Shown one piece after another: positions 13,627 through 26,240 of a stretch of 64,000 nt of DNA. The position numbers and the translations under genes are program-made. Under the pieces are notes generated by a model that saw only the letters and a program-made list of their open reading frames with translations, made no database searches and was not told the DNA's origin. Each line of letters begins with the position of its first letter. Position 1 is the first letter of the stretch. Source of the stretch: Lichenostomus cassidix (taxonomy: Eukaryota; Chordata; Aves; Passeriformes; Meliphagidae); assembly GCA_008360975.2 (NCBI GenBank), contig CM039211.1, positions 948,038-1,012,037 of the forward strand, written 5' to 3'.

Positions 13627-13794
13627 GTTGGGCTTCTGCAGTGTGTATTTAGTCATTCTGGCTGATTCATAGCCAGAGGTTTGCATCTCTGAGAGCAAGC
13701 ACAGGGTGTTCCTTGTGAGATACAATGATCAGTTCTGCAAACACTGCCTAAATGATATCTCGCCGTATTATGGCAGCTCCTGCCAAGCACCTCT
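13627..13794 (+). other. Candidate non-coding exon with strong splice signals
   Basis: A (TC)n polypyrimidine run at 13607-13624 is followed directly by AG (13625-13626). A consensus GTAAGT donor begins at 13795, which would define a 168-base exon. All three forward frames contain stops, so a coding internal exon is ruled out. A UTR or long non-coding RNA exon would fit. The last 41 codons in one frame are open but show no known domain. The (TC)n run could be a simple microsatellite that mimics an acceptor, so this is a candidate only. It lies at the edge of a CpG-denser patch. Confidence 0.25.
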
Positions 13795-14170
13795 GTAAGT
13801 CAGGGGTTGTATCAGCATTTCCATTATAAATATAACATTTACATTACTACCACCTCCCTTGATTTATCTGGTGCTCCTGTGCTGTAGCACAGAATCACAT
13901 TTGCTTTGTTCACTGCAGCAGCACAGTGCTGTAGATGGGGCTGGGGGCTCGGGGGATTTTTCTTCAAGTGCTCCCAAATCTCTCTCCCACACTATAAAGC
14001 GCAGCGTTGCCTTTTCAGCAAATATTGGAGCTTTTTATTCTTTGCTTCAAGACATTATTCTGTTTATACGCCGTGTACCTGGGCTGAGGTGCTTTTACAA
14101 TTTACTGGTGCACGTACTGCAGGTGCTTTAAATCCTTCTGTTTATTATCTACATGGCCAGTCGGAAGGAA
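13741..14170. promoter_or_regulatory. CpG-denser patch, possible regulatory or transcribed element
   Basis: About nine CpG dinucleotides fall in roughly 430 bases (for example in CTCGCCGTA, GCGCAGCG, TACGCCGTG, GCACGTAC and GTCGGAAG). Neighbouring unique sequence often has one or two per 400 bases. This is well short of a CpG island. It could reflect constraint, a weak regulatory element, or chance. No core promoter elements could be assigned with confidence. Confidence 0.2.
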
Positions 14171-17100
14171 CAGATGTCTTTCTGCACCAAGCACCTCATT
14201 CTGAATTCTCCATGCCCCTGGTTTTGCCACTGAGTTGGGACTCAGGTCTCAAAACACAGGATGTGGACAAGTGACAGAGAAGGAGACCAAGTCTAGGAAA
14301 GCAGCTTTATTAAATTCATGCATAATAAGCACCCACTGTATTCATGGTCCATTTATATGTCATTACAGATGGTTAATAAATCATTAATACATGATGTTAC
14401 AGACCCAAATAACAAGCTATTATAAATGGTATCATTATTCTATCAGCAAGTGGTGTTGGAAATTACATTTAGAAGCACACAGTTGGGCCCACTAGACTTC
14501 TGTGACAACTGACTTCCCAGTTCTTTCCTATTTAAAGCCATTAAAATGTCTAATTCATCACTGCTAAGCTATTTGGAAATGGACACTCTAATATTCAATG
14601 CACCCCTTTATGAGGTTTACTGAAATTTTTCCCTGGTCCATTTTTTTTTTCCTTTTTCTCCATGTGATTTTGTGCTGTCAACATTTCTTCTGGAGAAGAG
14701 CATCAGTGAATTGCTTGTTTGCAAGTGGTGAAAATGTTATTTTTTGCTTTTCTTTGATTTGGGGTACAAACAGCTTGGGGAAACAACTCTCTACCTTTGA
14801 CCATAATTATTTTTTTTTAAATGGATTTGTTTGGAAAACCTGGCCTTGGTGCCTTCACTTGATGGAGTGTGGAAAGCAGGGAGGACAAGGGGAGAATGGG
14901 CAATTGGAATCAGGCAGGCTGCTCAACCCTCACTGTAGGAGAGGGGAAGAAACCCCATTTTGCAGGTATGTAGACACACGTGGTTTGAAAGAATAGTTTT
15001 GCAGACTTCAGGCTGTGAATCCAGTACCTTTTAAATAATCACTTAAACTAAGAGAAAACAGAAGTGAAGAAAAAAAAATTGAAGTCTATTATTACAAAAA
15101 TTACCCAGCAAGATCTCTACACTTTTTTCACCTGCTAATGCACCGGCAACTTTCTTCCCACCTCACGAATTATATTTACAGTTTCCTTGTGGTTTTTGCC
15201 CTGAAGTCAATTTTCACTCCAGCAACTTTTCTTCTGTTCTGTGCCTTGGCTCCTTAGGTCATTAACCTCAAGCAAGGAACTTTGTCAAATACTTTGAAAA
15301 ACGAAGTCCACTCTATTTCCCTCGTCTGTCCTAGTGGCAATACAGCACTTTCAAAGAATTCCAGCAATTTTCTGAGGCGTGACCTGCCTCTCCTGAAACA
15401 TGCTGGTATCTTTGCAATCTTTCAGCAAGCTGTGCTGTACCAAATGTTCCTCCATTTGATCTTCTTAAATATTTACTCAACTGTTTCCAGTGACTCTCAT
15501 TCAGTTAACTGGTCTCCAGTAACTTGACAAACTCAGCCAGCTTGATGGATTGCTTGTTTGTTTTCCATAAAAATCTCAAAGTAAACAGTAAAATATATTT
15601 TATTCTCACAGCTTACGGTCTCTCCTGATGTAAAAAATTGCTAATCATCCAGTGGCTTTGGGGAAATATGTTTGGTTGTGTGGTAGAAACAGTTGGATCT
15701 CCTAAAGTGCAATCTGAGACCTAACTTGTTAAATAGCCACTGCCCAAGTTTACTGTTATGTGCAATGAAAATACCATTTCACTCACAAATGCAGTAGAAT
15801 TCGTGTTACCTGTGGAAATGTGGTGATCGTTATGAAATGATAATGTAATTGCTTTCTTAGCAGTAAAATGCTTCAAGGAATGGAAGCTCAGGAGGAAGTG
15901 GAATGGCTTCTGTCAAATTTAAAATAGAAAGCAGGTCTACAATGTTAATCCACTGGATTAACTGCAGGTCTGAATGGGCACAGTGGGCAAGGGGAGGCAG
16001 GGAATATCTCTGGCCTTTATTTCAGATGACCACAGCATCAAATAACTTGGCGTCTGTGCTGTGATACCCAGGAATTATCCTCCAAAATGAGCAAACAAGG
16101 TTTTTTAACGCATTCCTGAGCAGCTCCTGGTCTGTTTTCTGTGGCATCAATCACATCCTTGCCTCCAGCACAGACCTCTCTCCTCTCTCCTGCAGGGTCT
16201 GGCCTCTGCCTCACCAGCACAGAACATCATTTCAAGTTGAGACTGAAGGAAATTTTTAGACAGCTCTGTTCCTCCCCATGTTCCCATCTCTTCAAAGCTC
16301 TCAGGCAGTGAAGGCTCTCCTTTTACTCGAGCCCAGGGAAGTTTGAGTGTTTAGATGAGAAAATCCAAGCTTGCTCTCTGCTGTCACTGAGGAGCTTTGA
16401 ATGGCTGCATTGTGAAGCACAAACCATAATGTCCTAGCTGGTCGCTGATCTTTTCAGACACATTCTCCTAACTGGGGCATCCTTGCGGCATGATGAATAG
16501 AATAATAATTTGGGAAGAAAGCATACCAAATCATCCAAAGGTCCCCAGGATGGTTAGAGCACGGCAGAAGTTTTCTGAGAGGAGTAGGTGAGTGAGGGAT
16601 GCAGCAGCAAAACTTTGTGGAGGGAACACGAGGACCTGAAAAATTCTGCATGGAGGGGGGATGGCACATGTTTGGCATTTCTATTGGTGTTTTCTTGGAC
16701 AGCAGAGAGAGGCTGGTGAGGAAGTGAATTTTTTCCTGGTGTTCAGCTTTTCAGCCTTTTCTTTCCCCCTTCTCTTTCCCTGCTCCCCCTCCCCTCCTGC
16801 CATAGCACTCCCTGGCTTGCAAACCAAGCAGCATTTTTCTTCCAGAGATAAAAAGATTGAGGTCCATCTCCTTTGCATCCACCCCAGGGGCAAACCTTCT
16901 CTTCCTACGGTGCTGCAGTGGGTATAATTTCACACCTCAAAGCATTACTCTTGCTGTTTGGTGATAACTAAATTTGTTCCTCTGAAGCTTGCTCTAATTT
17001 ACTCCTGAATAAGTACCAGCCATTCTTGTTTGTTTGGCTACACTGGTTATCCAAGGGTCACCCCAATAAAACAGATGGCACATTCAAGCATGTATAGATT

Positions 17101-20100
17101 AAGCAGGATGTGAATTTTTGTTGATCAAAATGTTTTTTTATTGAAACTTTTTTTATTTTTTTTTTTGGTCAGAGACTAGCATTTCAATCAGACTAATTTT
17201 CTTCTCTAAAAAGTCAACACTCCTCTATTTAATTTTCAAAAGCTAGGAAAGATTTTTTTTTTCCTTCAGCCACTGGAAAGTTAAAGTTTTCATGGATTTT
17301 TGGAAGAAAAATTTAAAGGGAAATGTTTATACGAATGAAAAGAAATTTACTTTTTGAAATACTTCTAGGGAACCAAACTTTTCTTAATTAGCTTTTAACA
17401 TGCTGGAGCTATAGAGAGAACTTGAGATCTGTCATTTTGTAAACAGCATAGAAATTCTCCTTACACAAACTGGTTTTGCTTAGATTGCCCATTTTAATAT
17501 TGATTTTTTTTATTTCTTGAAGAATCTAACACTGTCAATTCACTCTAGATAATATGTGTATGGACACAGTGGTGTTGCTGATCAGTTTTCTGATGCAAGG
17601 CTTTGCTAATGACAGTGAAAGATCTCTGCAAGGCAAACACTGCTCCTGGGAGCCTGGGGAAAGGGGAGGAATTGAAGTGGGTATTGTTGTGTGGACATTA
17701 AAAATGCACACTCTAGGTCTGCACTGGAGGTTCTTGCTATTTTATCTGTGATTGGAATGCTTTTGGGTCCCACCCTTGTATTTCTGTTACTGATGCTTCA
17801 ACCAGTACATTTACACACCTGAACTCTTTCAATGCACTCAGAGCATACCTTTAACAGTCCACCCTGCATTTCAACAACCAAAATCATCTTAGGCTATGGC
17901 CACCAGCCTTCCAGTCAACATCTTCAGGTGGTGGAGGACCTGAGACTGCCCACTGGCACTGGAAAATGTTGGATTTGTTCACTAAATCTGACACAAATCT
18001 GTCCCTTCTTTTTGGCAGTGACATGGTACACATTTGGTTTCAGCTGCTCACTGATAATCCCCAAACCTCTTCTCACTGGTGCTGCTCTCTCCACCAATGC
18101 CAACCAACAAAACAGCCTCTGTTCATTTACCTTTAAACTTCCTATGAGGCTTTTTTTTTTTTGTCCTCCACTGACCAGAACTTCCCCACATTCTTCCTCT
18201 GCTGGGTTATGATTATGACTCCTGTAAAGCCATAGCTGTGCTCAGTGGGTTTTGCAGCAGGAGTAAAGTCAGGATTCAGAGGTGATATTGCTGCTCTGTA
18301 TTTCACTCTGTCAGGAGTTATGAATGCATATCAACACCAGGAATGGCATGGCAAGAGAGTGGCTTGCACCTGAAATGCATTTTTGTTTATTGTCTCCTTT
18401 CCCATCTCTATCTCCTGCATTCCATTTCTTAGGAAGCTTCTCCTCATAATTCCTTCAAGGTTTAATTTTGTTTGAGGCAAACAGATATTAAGATGCTTTC
18501 CACTCCTGTAGACCTGTTTTTGCTCATGATCCATGAAACTTGCTTTTTCCAATAATTCAGCAATTCCTTTGTTTGTCCCAATACTTTTTATTAGTGTCTG
18601 ATGCTTCCCTGTATCTCTCCCTACATAAATTGTCATTTTCACCTCCTGACATCGGAAAAACTTTCCTGGCACGGGTAGAAATAGTTAGGAGAGGATGCAA
18701 AGTAAGAGAAAGGTTTCAGTTTTCCAGCCCTCTCCTTGCCCAGTGTGTGCAGACCTGATGCACTTTGTTCTCCACAGTGTGTTAAGGTGTCCATTATCAA
18801 TAATGGAAGCTTGTTAACACAGTAGCACGGAGACTGTCCATTATTCCTCTTGCTCCTTTATAAAGAGGCCATTAAAATAGAGCCCAAGCTCCTTTCCCTA
18901 CAGGTTGAATTTTGAACAAATTTAATTTCTATTTGTTAGGGAAACTTGTGCTGCTGGGGGAGGAAAAGAAAAAAAAAAAAAAGAAGCCAGATTGACAGTT
19001 CTGGAATATAAAGTCCTTTATTCATCCACAGCACAGGTAGAGGAAGTGGCTGTTTCACTTGTCTTGCCAATTTTTGCTCATCTCTGACCTAGAGGTATCA
19101 CCTCAAGCTTGGAGTTCACTCTCCACATCTTTCTAATCATTGGGCTCTCTGCTGAGGTAGGTGCCAATTAGCACAGGTTATTTTAGTGATGTGGACAGCT
19201 GACCAGTGCAAGAGGACAGAAACCATGAATTTCACTTTGTGCAGCGACAGTTCATCATCATGGCTGTGTTGGACTTTTTGTCCAAATTCGTGCTGCTGTC
19301 CTGAAATGGTTTAGCTGGGCTTGTGTCACACTGCCAAGACATTCCAGGCATCTCAGCCCCAGCAGCTGTGCTGGTTTTCACACAGAAAAGGACAGTCTGT
19401 AGTCTCCTGTCAGTGAGCATCCACCACAAGCCTGAGCTTTGCCTCTCTCCTCTTTCTGCCTGAAGGTCTAAGTCACCCTGGTCAAGCCAGACAGTGAAGT
19501 ATCACTGTCTGCCTAGAGTCTTCCAGAAAGAAAGGAAAGAAGACCAAAACCACCCAGGAGTGGCTGAAACACATTGAAAACCTCATTTCAGGTTCACGAG
19601 AGAGCTCACATTAAAGGATCATTCTGGTGGGTGGGGATGGTGGGGTTTATTTGCCATCAGGCTGAGAGTTACTGACTGCAAAACCAGGTGCTGTTAATCC
19701 CCAGAAACCCAACTGAAAGGGAAGAATATCAGGGTCTTGAGCAGCAGTGAATGAACTTGAGGCAATCCCTGCCTTGGACATATTCACTGTCTTTAAGTCT
19801 AGGCTGAAGTTAATGCCTACAGAAGAATCTGCTGTGATTACAGATGTGCCCTGCATGGCTTGTTTGCACAGCAAGAGGCCAAGCAGCCCAAGGAGGCTTT
19901 CAAATGTGCTTCTAAACCAGCAAAGAAGGGGGTGGAGGATGCTGGCACTCTTGGGCAGTGTTACTGACGTGCACACAGAGTTGCTCAGTCAAAGGAATTT
20001 GCAGCCAAAGGCTCCTCATTGAGCCTGGTGGGCAGTGGAAGCCCCACCTTGTTTGAAAACTTGAAAACATCCCAGGCTATAAATCTCACTCATTTGCATT

Positions 20101-21334
20101 TCTTTTCAGAGGATGAGGTGGAGCGTGGAGGATAGCAGTATTGATGAGGATTAAACCAGCAAATGGGATGAGCTTGTGGAATACCTAGTGCTAAGCCAAA
20201 GTGCTCTGCTTCTGATACATGCACTGAGTGAGATGAGGAGGCTGCATGAGGCATGGCTCGCTTCATACTGGATTAATTGTTTTCATAAAGATGAAGAGAA
20301 ATCAAGTAGTCATCCAGAATATGAAAAATTGTTTAAGCAAAAAACCTCAGTATTTTCTGTGTTTCTAGCTTTTAGTTATTTTTGGCTGAGGAGGTGTTGT
20401 ATTTTGGTTTAGTGGTTTTTTGGGGCTTTTTTTTTGTTAGAATTTACAAACTCCACCTCTTGAATATGGAAATTTCGCAGCCTCTTATCTGTTCTTATCA
20501 GCCACATCCATGACAAGACAAGACAATGGTGATGTAAAGTGGACTCATGGAAATGGGTGAGACTCATCATGTAGAGCATCATGTGTCAGTCTGACAAGTG
20601 TAAGAGACATTTCTCTCTATAAGCTAATTTTTAAATTATTTTTTTCTTTTAAAAAAACTGCTTTTCAAAAAGATCCCCAAAAATATCAGGCCAGCCTCAA
20701 AGGAGAGAACTAAAAAAGAGCTGTTTGCCTGCAGAAGAATGTCCTTGAGCACAAGGTGCATTGTTCTCCTGATTTAGAAAGGCAAGAGGTACTTGGTCTG
20801 AAGCACTGGGGAGAGAAACAGATGTGGTGGAGCACTCAGGGCTGGGAGCTCCAGACATCTCAGTGCATACAGCCAGGAAGAAAAGCTGTCAGCCACACTA
20901 TAATCTCTTCTGCAGATTCCAAATGACTCCACACAGGCTGCAGAGATATCTGTTCTGGGTGCTTTATGTTGCAAATGCTGGATTTGCAGCATGAAACGCT
21001 AGTAGTATCATATTGGAGCTTTTGCTCTCAGCAGTGGGTGGAGATGTTATCTCCCCTTGGCTCTAAGGGCTCCACTGTCATCACCAGCAGAGCACTCCCA
21101 TCTTGATAGCTCCATCCTCTTCCTCCCCCAGCATTCCCCCAAAGCTGAACAAAGTCACCTCCCACTCTGTCTGATGTAAAAATGATGTGTGTGATGATAA
21201 AAACCAAATCAAACAAGGACCCCCTGAGTCAGGGGAGAGACTCCCCACCAAGCTGCCAATATGTACTCCAGGCTTTGAGTGAACCTTCAGACTACAGCTA
21301 CAGCCATCATGGACATCTGGTAGGTCTCCAAGAT
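14171..21334. other. Non-genic stretch, no supported gene
   Basis: No coding gene is recognised. The first part (about 14310-14480) is AT-rich with several TAAT and ATTA cores. Pyrimidine-rich patches occur near 16757-16798, and a poly-A/T-type run lies near 18961-18984. Open frames are at most about 132 codons and show no domains. Confidence 0.65.
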
Positions 21335-21375
21335 ATCTGTCTATCTATCTGTCTGTCTGTCTGTCTGTCTATCTC

Positions 21376-21408
<33 letters not shown>

Positions 21409-21603
21409 ATCTATCTATCTATCTATCTATCATCTATCTATCTATCTATCAATCTATCATCATCTATCTGTCTATATCTATCTATCTATCTATCTATCTA
21501 TCATCATCTATCTGTCTATATCTATCTATCTATCTATCTATCTATTTATCTATCTAATGTCTGTCTATCTATCTATCTATCTATCTATCATCTATCTATC
21601 TAT
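21335..21603 (+). repeat. Compound (TCTA)n/(TCTG)n tetranucleotide microsatellite
   Basis: About 270 bases consist of TCTA units with TCTG blocks near the start and TCA interruptions. The phrase TCATCATCTATCTGTCTATA occurs at 21457 and again at 21501, so a 44-base higher-order unit has been duplicated. The tract creates a spurious 150-codon plus-strand frame rich in Leu-Ser-Ile-Tyr repeats. It is expected to be length-polymorphic. Confidence 0.97.
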
Positions 21604-22595
21604 TCAGAGAGAGAGAAAAGAAGATGCTGCATAGCAAAAGCCTAACAGAGTCACCTTTATGTCTGTTGCAAAATATCAGGAGGGGAATGTTCTTAGAATA
21701 TTATGAGCAAATTGTCTAGAGATCTCCCCATCTTCCATTCTTCTCTCAAACTCGATGTGCAACTTCTCCAACATCAGTCTTTAGGCAGAAGATTTAGTTT
21801 TAGCAGATTTCATCCAAAGCAAGGAGTTCTGAAACCACATGTTCATGGACTAAATCCTTTTTTCTCCTCATGCTCTGCTTTTTTTCTGCAAAATTATCTC
21901 GCTGCATAAAGACTTTTCTGTTTGGCAGCCACTAGAATCACTTAGTTATGAAGTATCCAGATTTTATCAGACAATTAGCAAGCCAGCTCAGTGTTTGTGT
22001 GTGTGCATGTGCTCGTCTGTTTGCGTGTGTCCGTGTGGTAATTGATATTCATGATGTATGGCTGGCTGGCTGGAATATCTCACTACCCACACACAATGAT
22101 TGCTGGTGAGAAGGCCTTTTCCAGCTCACTGTTAGCATGCTTCATCTGAAATTTGCTTTGCTGACAGGCCTTTTGCTCCTGGTTGTGCGCTCCTGATGCA
22201 AAGTGCATCATTGTGCCTAATTTCAAGCATAACAGTTCTGTAATAATCTCCCGGGGAGGTATTAAGTTATATCTATTTGTGCTGTCTTGGGTGATCATGC
22301 AAGTTGCTAGCATGACAGCAGTAACAAGACCTGGACACAGAACAAACAAAGGAAAGCCCTGCCAAAGACACAGACGTGTGCTCCAGTTGTGGAGGTAATA
22401 TATGAGGTATGTAAGATGTCTTTTTAGGAATGCTGGGTTCCCAGCCTCTGCAGGTTAAATATTCCCCTCTGCCTCACGTCAGCTGAATTGATGGTTTTGC
22501 CACCCAGCAGCCCCAGGAAGATAATAACTGTCAGTCAACAGCAATCTGCACTGCATTTATAGTAACAAATAGGATGCCAGTTCAGGGGGAGGATG

Positions 22596-22648
22596 ATATT
22601 TGTACAAATATGTGGTAAGTGACCACATATTGTTGCAACAATTGTTGC
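22596..22648. repeat. Cluster of perfect palindromes
   Basis: Three inverted repeats are packed into 53 bases. The first is a 16-base perfect palindrome, ATATTTGTACAAATAT, at 22596-22611. The second is a hairpin with 10-base arms (22607-22616 and 22622-22631) and a 5-base loop. The third is a 14-base perfect palindrome, GCAACAATTGTTGC, at 22635-22648. They overlap or abut, so the structures would compete. Dyad symmetry of this sort can mark binding sites for dimeric proteins or cruciform-prone DNA. No specific factor is assigned. Confidence 0.85.
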
Positions 22649-23688
22649 CCCTTTATGCACACCTCTATGTCCAGACACATGGAACAACTGAGTGTGTGTT
22701 AACCACCATTCAGAGCTGGATCTGGGCTTTATCAAAGGCATTGTAGCACAGTAATTTCTATACTTGCCTTGATGAAGAATGTGAGATGGATGCAGAATTC
22801 CTGCAAAGAAGTGCATTGTGAGATTTCTTTTTTTTTTTTTTTTTTTGCTGGTTCAGCCCTATTAATCTGTTCAGCATGAGCTCAAGTATTTTAATAACAG
22901 GCATGGAATATTATGCCTGCTCTGAAATGGCTTGTTTTTGTGCACAACTTGGGCTGTGTTTGTGTTAACCTAGTTGGGGGAAAAAACAGGTTTTAAGCTT
23001 ATCCTCCTTTTCTTTCCCTAATCACAGCTACAGGGCAAAACATACCAAGCCTCTAATAGGAGAAATAGCATTATCATATGCTAATTTACAGTAATGTTAA
23101 GAACAGCACAAAGAACAAGCCTTTGACTGTATGCACATGCTGAAATTCATACTTGTGAATAGACTTGTGGCATAGCTGGTTGTCCTTTTGGGGACAGAAT
23201 TTGTGTTCCTGACTAAACTGCTTTTCAGGGATTGGTGCTGATATGAGAGTTCTTACTCAGAAACAGATTTTTTTTTTTTTTACCACTTTTACCTGTATTT
23301 ATTTCCTGATGAATACTACTGCAGGAAGAGGTACTCAGTCTGCAGCCAAAGACTATCTGCTCTCTATGATCAAGAGCAACCTCTCCATCTCCTACAGGAA
23401 TAGGCACTGACAGCTTCCAAAAGAATATCTGTCTGTTCCTCTTCCTCTGGAAACTACAGCCTGCACTGGAGAAGTCCAAGGGTGAGAGAAACTGCAAATG
23501 GAGAAGAGAAAGGACATCTGAGAGTCTTCACTAAATAATCAGAAGACTGACTGATTTCAGACAAAGACAGGAGTTATATAATGCATTCCTCCTCTGTGAG
23601 TAATCATATGCAAAGACTGACATGTTTGTGAGTGTTCCCAAAACTGATCCTGGGCTGACTGTGGCCGTTCCTGCATGAAAAAAACATC

Positions 23689-23744
23689 AGAGGGAAAGAG
23701 GAAAAAAAAAAAAAAAGAGAGAGAGAAAAAAAAAAGGAAAGAAG
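23689..23744 (+). repeat. 56-base pure polypurine tract
   Basis: The plus strand has only A and G from 23689 to 23744, including A15 and A10 runs separated by a GAGAGAGAG block. It is a low-complexity tract of a kind capable of triplex formation. It has no coding content. Confidence 0.9.
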
Positions 23745-25780
23745 TGTGATTGTACTCCTAGGACAACATCCTGAATTTTTCCCTGGTGGACCCTTGCCAT
23801 TACCATGGCAAAATGCCTGGAAACTGCCGTTCTTTTCCACAAAAAAATGTTTTGAAGGAAGAACAAAAGAAGTTTGAGCTTTTGGCAGATCGTTGAAGAT
23901 CACTGTGTTCAGATCCTCAGCTGGTGTAAATCAAGATAACTGCAGTATTGCTACAGTAGTTAAAAACTGACTGACTCTCCCATCCATCATGGCTTGCTGC
24001 TATGGGGGAATATTTTTTTTACAGCTTTGATAGAAGAAGGAATTGCTTTTACTGCATGGTGCATGTTTTCCTGTTAAGAAAACACTTCTTATCCTTAATT
24101 GCTTAAGCTCCCCTTGTATATGAGGTGGTGGTGCCTTCTGTCATGGAGGAATTTGTTCTGTGTGACACCTTGCTTTATTTCTGTGGTTTGGTACTTGAGT
24201 GACATGTTAATCTGCTGTGAAGGTGCATAACAGGATCAATGGGAATCAGGATGTATGTTTTAAATTAAAAAGAGGTCCTTTCTTTGTCTGATTCACGTTT
24301 CTGTATTATATCACAGCATGTGTGGCCAAAGACTATTCCCACTGGGCCAAGATAACCTGACTCTGGCCAATAATTAAATAATAATCTGTAAAATTGAAAG
24401 GCTTTATGTTTCAAAGTGAAAGGATGTTTTTGTGGCTAATGGTGGTCAACAGGTAAGCAACCTGACCCCACATTCCCTTACATCCCAAATTCCCTCATCT
24501 CTGTCTGCCCTTTGCAGTGCAAGGGCCTAAGGCTTTCCACAACATGGAATACTGCAGCAAAATTTATCTTTAAAGATGCTCTGGAAGACAGATTTTAATT
24601 TATATTGAGGAACATTTCTCCTGATCTGCAGCCCAAGTGCTGCATGATGTTTATATATGTACTCACTTTTTTGCCTTCTGTTGGCAAAGGGTATTATTTC
24701 AGGATCATCCAACAGCTGATTTTATTAGCTGTGTTATCTTCCAGAGAGCTCTGATGCTGTCTTGTCCACAGAGATAGGGAATATGGGGTTATCAGAGTAA
24801 AAATCACCGGCAGCAAATAAAGTTTCACTAAGAGTGGGACAACCCCTTGTGATGACAGAAGATGCCAAGGCTGGGAGAAATCTCCCCTTGTGTTTTTTAT
24901 ACTTTTAGAATTTAAAAAAAAATACTTTGTCACTCACTTACTCTTGCTTAAATGTAGGTTTCAAAATAGCATTGCTCCTGCACTCTTTCTTCTGTTCCCA
25001 TGTTTGGTCTCAGAAATGCTGCAAAAATGAGTAGAACATGCGGCTATTTACAGGGAGATTTGAATTTTCTTTCCTACTCTACCTGTTTTCTGTCCTATTA
25101 CCTGAGGAATACCACATCATTTCTTTCTGCCTTGATTTACTTTTGCAAAACTGTACTTACCTCTTCCAGTAAAGTGTAACTACGGCCTTTTTTAGGTGGA
25201 AACTTCTCCATGAATGCTCTCAGTTGCCTTTAGACCTCCAAAGAAAGTGAAGAAAGCTCAATGAATGAGAAATTTCTGATCAGAGTGCTCAGGAAACAGT
25301 GAATTCACTGAGGCAAAACATGGCTCTGGTGAGCAGTGCAATACTAACAGGGTTGAAATCTTTCTGAGTGTGTGGCTGGGAGAGACCTTGCACAACATGC
25401 ACCTGTCTGAACTCCTTCACGATGGGAATCACAGGGTAGTGATGAATAGGAATGGATTTGCACAACATTCTGGGTTTCTCTACCTCTGCTGGGTTACCAA
25501 GCCTGTTATTTCTAGTTCCCACCAATCTCCTTTTGGCTCCAAGTCTGTCCTTTAAACACCCAGAACTGTGATTGAGGCTTCCTTCCTTACTGAATCCACC
25601 CACGACCTTCTCCACGAGGTCATTTCTTCTCAGGTTCTGCCCACCAGCATTTCGTACTCATTTTTCTTCCATGATTCCTCTGACTTTGCCTCCTGGGTGT
25701 TTTCAGTCAGACCCAAGGAGAAAGAACCTTCAATTTAATTTGCGTCTTTCATGCTTGGAAACTTCCTTTCTCAGTTCCTA

Positions 25781-26240
25781 ATCACAGAATGGCTGGGGTT
25801 GGGAGGGAGCTCTGGAGGTCATCCAGGTCAGTCCTGGTCAGCCCAGGCAGGGTGACCCAGAGCAGGTGACACAGGAATGTGTCCAGCTGGGGTTGCAGTG
25901 TTTCCAGAGGGGACACTCCACACCCTCTCTGGGCAGCTGTGCCATGCTCTGCCACCCTCAATGGAAAGAAGTTCCTCCTGATGTTGAGGTGGAACTGCTT
26001 GTGTTTTAGTTTATGGTTACTGTGCTTGTCCTGTCTCTGCACACCACCAAAAAGGGTCTGGGACTATTCTCTTGGCCACCTGCAAGAGATTTATAAGCAT
26101 TGATGAGACCTCCTCTCAGTCTCCTCTTCTCTACACTAACCATGCCCAGCTCCTGCAGTCTCTCCTCACAAGAGAGATGCTCCAGACCTCTCCTCATCTT
26201 TGTGGCCTTTAATGACAGCACTGAGCCTTTCCAGAGGGCC
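25781..26240 (-). mobile_element. CR1 LINE, 5'-truncated 3' end
   Basis: This is a non-LTR retrotransposon relic of the avian CR1 family. Read on the minus strand, it ends at 25781-25790 in one ATTCTGTG-type octamer (CACAGAAT on plus), preceded by a CR1-like 3' untranslated region. Upstream are the last codons of ORF2. Minus-strand frames at 26006-26287 and 25782-26042 spell GLEHLSCEERLQELG, VEKRRLRGGLINAYK and LNIRRNFFPLRV, which match the C-terminal region of CR1 ORF2 as I know it. The two frames show it is frameshifted. Homology fades near 26240, so only about 460 of the usual roughly 4.5 kb remain, typical of truncation during target-primed reverse transcription. Its 3' end differs from the other three copies, which suggests another subfamily. 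It cannot move by itself. Confidence 0.88.

Larger units (their letters stand above)
21604..25780. other. Non-genic stretch with palindromes and homopolymer runs
   Basis: No gene is recognised. A GT-rich irregular patch lies at about 21990-22040, palindromes at 22596-22648, T-runs at 22828-22846 and near 23268-23281, and a 56-base pure purine run at 23689-23744. Open frames are below about 110 codons and unrelated to each other. Confidence 0.65.

Noticed and set aside
21182..21634. 150-codon frame rich in Leu-Ser-Ile-Tyr
   Set aside because: It is the translation of the TCTA/TCTG microsatellite.
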